Shown here: piece after piece, positions 58,327-64,000 of the stretch | Layout of the letters: every line of letters begins with the position of its first letter | Numbering within the stretch: the first letter of the stretch is position 1 | DNA from: Enhygromyxa salina | GTDB lineage: Bacteria; Myxococcota_A; Polyangia; Nannocystales; Nannocystaceae | NCBI RefSeq assembly: GCF_000737335.2 | Contig: NZ_JMCC02000011.1 | Span: 62,001-126,000, forward strand | DNA: 64,000 bases | Direction: 5' to 3' | Translations under genes and position numbers: made by a program | Notes under the pieces: generated by a model | Told to the model about the DNA's origin: nothing | Seen by the model: only the letters and a program-made list of their open reading frames with translations | Database searches by the model: none

Positions 58327-59844
58327 ATGCGAATCGCCATCATTGGCTCGGGCATCTCGGGGATCGCGTGGGCCGCTACATTGCAGCGAGACGGCCACGA
58401 GGTCGTGGTGTTCGAACGCAGCGGCCAGATCGGCGGGGTCTGGGCCAACGCCTACCCCGAGGTTCGCCTGCAGAACACTTGGACTCAGTACCACCTCGCC
58501 GAATTCCCCTGGCCGTTTCGTCCCGACGACCACCCGACCGGCGCGCAGATCCTTCGCTACCTCGCGGCTGCGGTCGAGCACGCGAAGATCGACCTTCGCT
58601 GCGACCACGAGGTCGTGGCGTTGACCGAGCTTCCACATGGTTGGCGAGCGACGATCCGCACCCCCACGGGCACCCACGAGGCAGCGTTTGACTATGTCGT
58701 CGTCGCGGTCGGGCAGTACACCCAACCCAAGACCAAGCTCGAGATCGCCGACCGCGAGCGGTTTCGTGGTGAGATCGTGACGGAGCGCGAGCTCGATGAC
58801 CTCGATCGACTCGCCGCCAAGCGGGTCGCGGTCGTTGGCTACGGCAAGTCCGCCGTCGACCTGGCCACGTTCGCCGCCAAGCGGGGCTCACGGGTCGAGC
58901 ACGTGGTTCGCACGCCTCGCTGGCTGATCCCCTTGAAGATCGCGGGCGTGCTGCACTACACCTTCGCCCTGTTCACGCGCATTAGCTCGGTCATGGTCCC
59001 CTGCTGGGCCCACCCAACCGCGGCTGAGCGGTTCTTGCACAGCTCGCTCGCCGGCCTGGTCCCGGGGTTTTGGGCGATGGTCGGCGCGGTGGTTCAGCTC
59101 CAGTACCGGGCCGCTGCGCTTGGCCACGGCGCCGCCGCGCGAGCCCGCATCCGCCAGCTGATGCCCACCCACTCGCTGGTCGCCGACATGCGCTCGGCCG
59201 CGGCCCTGGCCCCGCAAGGCTACTTTGGGGCCGTCGCCCGCGCCGAGATCACCCCACACCGAGGCGTGCTCTCGCGCTTCGTAGAGAACGGCATCGTGCT
59301 CACCAACGGGACCGAGCTACCCTGCGAATTAGTGGTCTTGTGTCTGGGCTCGGGATCTCCAGTATTTCCGTTCATGCCGGCGCGCTACCGCGAGCTGCTC
59401 GAGGCCGAGCCCGACGGCGTGCAGCTCTATCGTCACTTGATCCACCCACGGATCCCCCGGCTGGCGTTCGCTGGTTACAACCATGGGTTCATGCATGTGC
59501 CCGCGGCCGAGGTCGGTGCGCTGTGGATCAGCGCGACGATCCGCGGTGAGCTCGAGCTGCCCTCGGTCGAGCAAATGGAGGCCGCGATCGAGCATGTTCG
59601 GGCGTACAAGCGCGCCCACGTCAACTTCGAGCCGTCCCGCTCGTGCGCGGTCAATACTCGCTTTCAGCAGTATCTCGATATTTTATTGGCCGAGCTTGGC
59701 GTCTCGCCCTATCGCAAGCCCCACCTGCTCGCGGAGCTGTTCTCGCGCTACGAGGCCGCCGACTACGCCGGCATCATCGCCGAGTACCACGCGGCCCAGA
59801 CCGGCCGCGATCAGCCCCGCCGGCCGTCTGATCTGGCAACTTGA
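58327..59844 (+). CDS. FMO-like flavin-containing monooxygenase
   Basis: The 505-residue product has the FAD motif IAIIGSGISGIAWA at the N-terminus, an FAD-binding FERSGQIGGVWA, and a second dinucleotide motif VAVVGYGKSAVDLA at about residue 163 for NADPH. The layout is that of class B monooxygenases (FMO or Baeyer-Villiger type), which use NADPH and O2 to oxygenate a heteroatom or ketone. The strict FxGxxxHxxxY/F motif is not obvious, so the reaction type is uncertain. It follows the kinase-globin gene by 42 bp in the same direction. Confidence 0.82.
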   Translation: MRIAIIGSGISGIAWAATLQRDGHEVVVFERSGQIGGVWANAYPEVRLQNTWTQYHLAEFPWPFRPDDHPTGAQILRYLAAAVEHAKIDLRCDHEVVALTELPHGWRATIRTPTGTHEAAFDYVVVAVGQYTQPKTKLEIADRERFRGEIVTERELDDLDRLAAKRVAVVGYGKSAVDLATFAAKRGSRVEHVVRTPRWLIPLKIAGVLHYTFALFTRISSVMVPCWAHPTAAERFLHSSLAGLVPGFWAMVGAVVQLQYRAAALGHGAAARARIRQLMPTHSLVADMRSAAALAPQGYFGAVARAEITPHRGVLSRFVENGIVLTNGTELPCELVVLCLGSGSPVFPFMPARYRELLEAEPDGVQLYRHLIHPRIPRLAFAGYNHGFMHVPAAEVGALWISATIRGELELPSVEQMEAAIEHVRAYKRAHVNFEPSRSCAVNTRFQQYLDILLAELGVSPYRKPHLLAELFSRYEAADYAGIIAEYHAAQTGRDQPRRPSDLAT

Positions 59845-59896
59845 GTCACGACTCGAGGACGCAACGACACGCCATCATCGCGCCTTGTCAGCTCGC

Positions 59897-60346
59897 TCAG
59901 TCGGAGCAGCTGTCGCATACACCACGCAGCTGGACATCGAAGGCGCCCTCGGCGGCCGAGCGCGGCAGGCCCTGCGCTCGCGGCAGGCGAACCTCGACCT
60001 CTGGCAGGCAGCTGACCGAGCCACAGTCCGTGCACAAGAAGTGTGGGTGCTGGTGCTCGGTCTTCGAGGCCGAGCGGGCTCGGTCCTCGAAGCGCCAGCG
60101 CCGGTCGCCGTGATCGGTGCGGACGATCAGGTTGGCGTCCGTGATCGCAACTAGGTTGCGATAGATGGTCGCGGCGTCCCAACCGTTCCCGTCGAGCTGA
60201 CGCGTGAGCTCGCCGTGGGTCAGAGGCGCCGAGGCTTGGCGAACCGCGTCGAGGACGGCGATGCGCGCGGGAGTTGCGCGCATCCCCGCTTCATGTAGCT
60301 CCGCGACGATCTCTCGACGCTTGGTCTTGCTGATCCGCGAAGCCAC
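59897..60346 (-). CDS. Fur/Zur-family metalloregulator
   Basis: The 149-residue product has a Fur-type winged helix (MRATPARIAVLDAVRQAS and AATIYRNLVAI), a His-rich regulatory site with HQHPHF, and two structural zinc Cys pairs, CTDCG and CDSC. Fur-family members sense Fe, Zn or other metals; the His-rich lipoprotein encoded just upstream points to zinc, so Zur is my preference. The start is GTG 60346. The stop-to-start gap with the lipoprotein gene is 7 bp, indicating one operon, and an operator-like palindrome lies before the lipoprotein gene. Confidence 0.83.
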   Translation of the reverse strand: MASRISKTKRREIVAELHEAGMRATPARIAVLDAVRQASAPLTHGELTRQLDGNGWDAATIYRNLVAITDANLIVRTDHGDRRWRFEDRARSASKTEHQHPHFLCTDCGSVSCLPEVEVRLPRAQGLPRSAAEGAFDVQLRGVCDSCSD

Positions 60347-60353
60347 GTTCCGC

Positions 60354-60980
60354 TTAGATTACCGTCAAATCGAAGGTGAGGTCGACGTCGACGTCACCAG
60401 GCAGGGCCTCGCCCGCCGCGAAGTCATCCTCGAGCCCCGCCGTCTTTTGTGGGGTGCCGTTGAGCTCGGGCAAGTGGCGCAGCATGACGCGGAACTTGCT
60501 CGTGCCCGCGGTCCCCGCCGTGACAGTGTGGGCCAGACCGACGGGCAGATCCTCGTTGACCGCGTTGGTCCCGTAGTCGGACTCGACGTCGGCGTAGGCG
60601 GTGGTTAGGAGCATGGCGTCGTCGACGATGAACACCTGGTGCTCCTCGGCCTCCTCGGCGATCTCCTCCGTGATGTCGACGGCCGGGTCCGCGAGGTCGT
60701 TGCTCAAGGTGATCGTGAGCGTGTACTCGGTCCCGGCCGAGAGCTCGATCGGCTCGGACGAACCCGACATGCCGCCGTCGCCATCGGGGTCGGAGAACGC
60801 AGCCACGACCGCGGTCCCACCGTCCGAAGGTGTGAAGATCAGCTCGACGCGCGAGATCACCTCCGTCTCGTGGTCGTGGTCGTGGTCGTCGTCGTGGCCG
60901 TGCTCATCTTCGCTCATGGCGCACCCCGTCGCGGCGCAAATTGTCACGAAGCACACTCCGAGAGCCTTCTTGATATGCAT
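60354..60980 (-). CDS. His/Asp-rich lipoprotein, likely metal-responsive
   Basis: The 208-residue product has a lipoprotein signal (VCFVTICAATGCAMSE; C20), then EHGHDDDHDHDHETE, a classical zinc/copper-binding run. The rest is beta-rich (YTLTITLSNDLADPAVDIT, EIAEEAEEHQVFIVDD) and recalls secreted metal-linked proteins found beside TonB receptors in other phyla, an impression I cannot confirm here. It is followed after 7 bp by a Fur/Zur-family gene and preceded by a palindrome 12 bp before the ATG. The probable role is extracytoplasmic metal binding under zinc control. Confidence 0.78.
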   Translation of the reverse strand: MHIKKALGVCFVTICAATGCAMSEDEHGHDDDHDHDHETEVISRVELIFTPSDGGTAVVAAFSDPDGDGGMSGSSEPIELSAGTEYTLTITLSNDLADPAVDITEEIAEEAEEHQVFIVDDAMLLTTAYADVESDYGTNAVNEDLPVGLAHTVTAGTAGTSKFRVMLRHLPELNGTPQKTAGLEDDFAAGEALPGDVDVDLTFDLTVI

Positions 60981-60992
60981 TGCGGTTGCTTA

Positions 60993-61007
60993 TGCAATTA
61001 CATTGCA
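60993..61007. promoter_or_regulatory. TGCAAT-TAC-ATTGCA palindrome, possible Fur/Zur box
   Basis: A perfect 6-bp inverted repeat with a 3-bp spacer lies 12 bp before the ATG at 60980, within an AT-rich patch. A further ATTGC half-site begins at 60979, just at the start codon. Fur-family operators are AT-rich inverted repeats of this kind; the neighbouring regulator is the likely binder. Confidence 0.6.
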
Positions 61008-61179
61008 GCTGTCAAGATCTCGCATTCTGCGCCGCCGGGCCAAGGGATCTCCGAGCTTTGTCGTCATCGAGTACACCCGTTCGCGCGGCCCAACTGCAAT
61101 GACTGGAGCCCCGCCAAATTCTGCCCCGTCGGCAAGGTCGCCTCGCGCATCAACTTCCAGCGGAGGGGTCGCGGGAGCG

Positions 61180-61644
61180 CTACGCGACCTGGGTCCGCAG
61201 CTGCTCCACGACCTGCGTGAGCTGGTCCGGGTCGATACCAACGAACTCGAGCGCCAGCCGCTGGATCAAGGCAGACAAGCTGATGTCGACCAAGATCGTG
61301 CAGCCCTCGAGGCGGATCCGATGATCCGCGAAGGCTCGCGCCCGCTCCGCCCAAAAGCCCAGCCCCAGCAGCGCGTAGCCAACGACCAGCTTGTCCGCGC
61401 GCGCCTGCAGCTGCACATCGATGCTGCGCCGCACGTCCTCGTCAGGAACGGGGGCACCATGCTCGACGACGATCAACATCGCCACGATTGGGTACTCGGA
61501 CAGGACCTGATCGACGAACCCGTATAGCTCGGGGACGCGGGCGAGCGGGGTCTTGGCGCAGCCGACGACCCGAATCACGACAGGGCCCAATTGCGCGAGG
61601 ATCTCGCCCGCTGAGCGCTTGTGAATCCTGAGCGACGATCGCAT
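61180..61644 (-). CDS. Hypothetical soluble protein
   Basis: The 154-residue product has no signal peptide or clear membrane helix. It has alternating strands and helices (GPVVIRVVGCAKTPLARVP, SEYPIVAMLIVVEHGAPVP, CTILVDISLSALIQRLAL) that loosely resemble STAS or SpoIIAA-like folds. The single-letter composition is typical of myxobacterial chromosomal genes. No family is assigned. The start is ATG 61644; the gene stands alone between the His-rich lipoprotein promoter region and a small Cys-rich gene. Confidence 0.6.
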   Translation of the reverse strand: MRSSLRIHKRSAGEILAQLGPVVIRVVGCAKTPLARVPELYGFVDQVLSEYPIVAMLIVVEHGAPVPDEDVRRSIDVQLQARADKLVVGYALLGLGFWAERARAFADHRIRLEGCTILVDISLSALIQRLALEFVGIDPDQLTQVVEQLRTQVA

Positions 61645-61673
61645 GAGCCCGGAGCGCCGCGATCATACCCGAT

Positions 61674-61892
61674 CTAGCGCGGCTCGAAGCAGCCGCGACC
61701 TGGCTGGCAGGCCTCGGGGACGCACAGCTGGCGATCCGGCCCGGTCACGAAGCAGGTCTTGAGGCACTGATAGCTGCTCGACCGGCTCGTGTGAAAGGCG
61801 TCGTGGGTCTGGGCACCGTAGGCGTGCAGGGCCTTGGTGCGCAGGTGCTTGCAGACCGGACGGGAGTCGTCGACGCGGATGAACTCGGGCAT
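61674..61892 (-). CDS. Small Cys-rich protein
   Basis: The 72-residue product has six Cys in a patterned layout (VCKHLR, YQCLKTCFVTG, LCVPEACQPGRGCFEP). It lacks a signal peptide. Such spacing suggests a metal-binding or disulfide-stabilised mini-domain. ATG 61892 starts the patterned part; the frame upstream is antisense-like. It lies 96 bp downstream of the PaoB-like gene on the same strand. Confidence 0.55.
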   Translation of the reverse strand: MPEFIRVDDSRPVCKHLRTKALHAYGAQTHDAFHTSRSSSYQCLKTCFVTGPDRQLCVPEACQPGRGCFEPR

Positions 61893-61988
61893 GGGGTTCT
61901 CGTGGGGCTTGGGTGGGGTGGCTCGGCGTGAGGGCTTCTCACCCGCTTGCGGACGCATTCGTAAACTGGCTCATCGAGGGCAGCGATC

Positions 61989-63032
61989 TCATTCTGGCAG
62001 GGCCAGGCCGGAGGCGCGATGTAGCACCTGACGCAGCAGGCCCTTGGCCATGGGGATCTTGTAGGCGTTGCCTTCGAGCGCAGCGGCGTCGGCGAGCGCG
62101 GCGTCGGCCGCCTGGGCGAACAGCTTGGCGCTGGGTGTCTGCCCCTCGAGCAGCGCGGCCGCTTGGCTGGCGTTCCAAGGGATCGGCGCGACGTGGCCCA
62201 GCGCGACCCGAACGTCGCGCATGCTGCCGCCTTGATCCAAGCGCAGCCGGGCCGCCGCTTCAACGAGGGGCCAGTCGTGGGACCGCTTCTCCCGCACGGC
62301 CTGGTAGGCGCTGCGCATGTCGTCGAGCACGGGGATCCACACCCGCGTGAGCAAGTCGCCCGGCGCCAGCTTGTGCTCGCGCGTGGGATCCTGCTCGGGG
62401 CCAACAAACAGCTCGTGGAGCGGCAGCACGGGCTGCGGCGACGCTTGTTCGTCACCGACGAATACCGACGCCACCGCGTCGAGGGCCAGCAGCGCGGTCG
62501 CCAGGCTCGAGGGATGCACGATGAAGCTAGGCCCGCCGCCCAGGATCGCGTGGTAGCGGCTGTCCCCGGTGATCGCCAAGCACGTGTCGCCGCCCTTCTT
62601 GAGGCAGACCAGCTCACGGTTGCGGAAGTACCAGCAGCGCGGCCGCTGCAGCAGGTTGCCGCCAAGCGTGGCCGTGTTGCGGATCCCCGGCGTCGCGGCC
62701 TGACCGGCGGCTTGATGCAGCGCGTCGACGCCAGGTAGCGCCGCGGCAGCGAGCTGCGCCAGGGTCGTCAGCGCCCCCGCGGACACGTAGCGGGGCGCGG
62801 GCGGCAGCGGGTTGGTGTCGACCGGCACCAAGGGCTGGTCCTTGGTGAGCTCGACCCCAGCCGTCAGCGCGTCGCGCAATTCGACGAGCAGCTCGGGATC
62901 CTCGATGCCTTCTTTCATGCGGTCGAACAGGTCGACGCCGCCCGCTCGAAACACGCGCAGCTCGGGCTTGCCCACGACCAGCTCGCGGGCCTGATCCACG
63001 CGCTTGGGACGGATGATCGCAAAGGGCTGCAT
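61989..63032 (-). CDS. Xanthine dehydrogenase-family FAD subunit (PaoB/YagS-like)
   Basis: The 347-residue product is the FAD-binding subunit of a molybdenum hydroxylase: ATLGGNLLQRPRCWYF, the GSSP-like HAILGGGPSFIVHPSSLA region and a C-terminal CO_deh_flav_C-like domain. An insert with C133, C143 and C151 (RCWYF...LVCLK...DTCLA) matches the extra [4Fe-4S] cluster of E. coli PaoB. It passes electrons between Fe-S clusters and an acceptor. Its start overlaps the molybdenum subunit's stop by one base (TAATG). Confidence 0.85.
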   Translation of the reverse strand: MQPFAIIRPKRVDQARELVVGKPELRVFRAGGVDLFDRMKEGIEDPELLVELRDALTAGVELTKDQPLVPVDTNPLPPAPRYVSAGALTTLAQLAAAALPGVDALHQAAGQAATPGIRNTATLGGNLLQRPRCWYFRNRELVCLKKGGDTCLAITGDSRYHAILGGGPSFIVHPSSLATALLALDAVASVFVGDEQASPQPVLPLHELFVGPEQDPTREHKLAPGDLLTRVWIPVLDDMRSAYQAVREKRSHDWPLVEAAARLRLDQGGSMRDVRVALGHVAPIPWNASQAAALLEGQTPSAKLFAQAADAALADAAALEGNAYKIPMAKGLLRQVLHRASGLALPE

Positions 63033-64000
63033 TACTTCGTTCCCCCCTGGCTCGCGCGCTGCTGCTGTTCGAGCGCGTCTAGGATCTTCGCGGGTGTGAT
63101 CGGCAAGCTGCGAACGTGAACCCCGAGCGCGTCGCCGACCGCGTTGGCGATCGCCGCGGCCGTGGGGATCGTCGCGGGCTCACCGATCCCATAGGCGCCG
63201 GTGCTGTTGTTGCCGCTGATGACCTCGGTCAGCACAATCGAGATCTCGGGCACGTCCTTGACCCCGCAGGCTTTGTACTGCTCGAGGTTGGCGTTGAGCA
63301 TCACGCCCAAGCTGGGATCCATGACCCGCTCCTCCATCAGCGCGTAGCCAGTCCCCAAGATGATCCCGCCGTTGATCTGCGAGCGCAGCGTGAGCTCGTT
63401 CATGACCCGGCCGCAGTCGTGCAGCGCCAGCACCTGCGTGCAGCGGACCTCGCCGGTCCAGGTGTCGATCTCGACCTCGGCGAATTGGGCCCCCGCGATC
63501 TCGGGCGTCTCGAACCCGGGAAACGACCGGGGATGCGCGGCGCTGTTGCGGGCGCGAAACCCCACCGCGACGATCGCCTCGCCTTCGATGCGCTTGCACA
63601 GATCCGCCCAGCTCAGGGTCTGGCGGCCCACGCTGACGCCCTCGGCGGTCCAGCGCAGGTTCTTGGTCGAGTTCACCTCGAGCGCGGTCTGGGCCAGCTC
63701 GGCGAGCTCGGCCTTGGCCAGCTCGGCCGCGTTGCGAACCGCGGGGGTGATCGAGGACGTGGTCTTGCTGCCGCCGCTGCCGACCCCGGGGCCGAGCTTG
63801 CTGTCACCGATCTGGATCTCGATCTCCTCGACCGGCCGGTGCAGCACCTCGGCGGCGACCTGGGCCATGACGGTGCCGATCCCCCCGCCGATGTCCTGGA
63901 CCCCGTTCTTCACGACCACCCGACCGTCACGGCCAATCTCGATCGTCACGCGGGCCTCGGTGCCGCCAAAGTCACCCCAGATCGAGACCGCGCAGCCGAC
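63032..64000 (-). CDS. Xanthine dehydrogenase-family molybdenum subunit, C-terminal part
   Basis: The gene runs off the right edge; 323 residues of its C-terminal part are visible. Motifs of the molybdopterin-binding subunit include GVQDIGGGIGTVMAQVAAEV, SGGSKTTSSITPA, LHDCGRVMNELTLRSQ and the catalytic glutamate in AYGIGEPATIP. With the FAD subunit it forms a PaoABC-like aldehyde/purine-type hydroxylase; the [2Fe-2S] subunit gene probably lies outside the window. Confidence 0.87.
   Translation of the reverse strand, partial: VGCAVSIWGDFGGTEARVTIEIGRDGRVVVKNGVQDIGGGIGTVMAQVAAEVLHRPVEEIEIQIGDSKLGPGVGSGGSKTTSSITPAVRNAAELAKAELAELAQTALEVNSTKNLRWTAEGVSVGRQTLSWADLCKRIEGEAIVAVGFRARNSAAHPRSFPGFETPEIAGAQFAEVEIDTWTGEVRCTQVLALHDCGRVMNELTLRSQINGGIILGTGYALMEERVMDPSLGVMLNANLEQYKACGVKDVPEISIVLTEVISGNNSTGAYGIGEPATIPTAAAIANAVGDALGVHVRSLPITPAKILDALEQQQRASQGGTK

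Overview
The window is GC-rich, densely coded on both strands and almost certainly from a myxobacterium of the Nannocystaceae type (Nannocystis, Plesiocystis or Enhygromyxa kin). The signs are lipoproteins with long (Gly-Asp)n linkers, DUF4215 cysteine-rich repeats, an AgmX/PglI-like C-terminus, a TIGR02996 repeat-companion domain, many very large secreted or lipid-anchored proteins, and frequent GTG starts with ATGA/GTGA overlaps. This assignment is inference from gene content. I saw no rRNA, tRNA, CRISPR array, insertion sequence or replication origin.

Layout. 1-7.4 kb: a dispersed ~100-bp repeat, a lipoprotein, a class V aminotransferase, an ATP-grasp ligase divergent from an EXPERA-like membrane protein, a methyltransferase, a zinc-ribbon protein and a large lipoprotein. 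7.5-11.4 kb: an accessory stretch in which two of four genes carry a single-base frameshift. 11.6-21 kb: an AtoE-type fatty acid transporter and a 2580-residue lipoprotein ending in a transglutaminase domain. 21-25 kb: a second copy of the repeat, an RNA ligase, a 655-bp structured non-coding gap and a secreted CapA-like protein. 25-30 kb: a tightly overlapping operon of an ECF-like sigma factor, a single-pass membrane protein and a lipid-anchored TPR/CHAT protease, with a secreted protein gene just before it. 30-41.6 kb: a subtilisin-like lipoprotein, a 1471-residue HEAT-like protein, BolA, a GNAT, a GMC oxidoreductase and two related four-helix membrane proteins.

41.8-53.3 kb is one long minus-strand catabolic run: TetR regulator, PECR-like SDR, geranyl-CoA-carboxylase-type carboxyltransferase, two near-identical acyl-CoA dehydrogenases, enoyl-CoA hydratase, biotin carboxylase subunit and a BKACE enzyme. 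It resembles the acyclic terpene (Atu) or leucine/isovalerate (Liu) pathways. A two-gene ATPase plus Toprim-like module, comparable to AbiL-type phage defence, sits between the hydratase and the carboxylase. A perfect 21-bp palindrome precedes the TetR gene.

53.4-64 kb: a class D beta-lactamase-like lipoprotein, a DUF4215/DUF1554 lipoprotein, a single protein joining a Ser/Thr kinase, a plant-type [2Fe-2S] ferredoxin, a cyclase-like domain and a globin, an FMO-like monooxygenase, a Fur/Zur-family regulator with a His-rich lipoprotein under a likely operator, small unknown proteins, and the FAD and molybdenum subunits of a PaoABC-like oxidoreductase running off the right edge. The kinase-ferredoxin-cyclase-globin protein is the strongest candidate for an undescribed system: a cytoplasmic protein able to read oxygen or NO and redox state and signal by phosphorylation.
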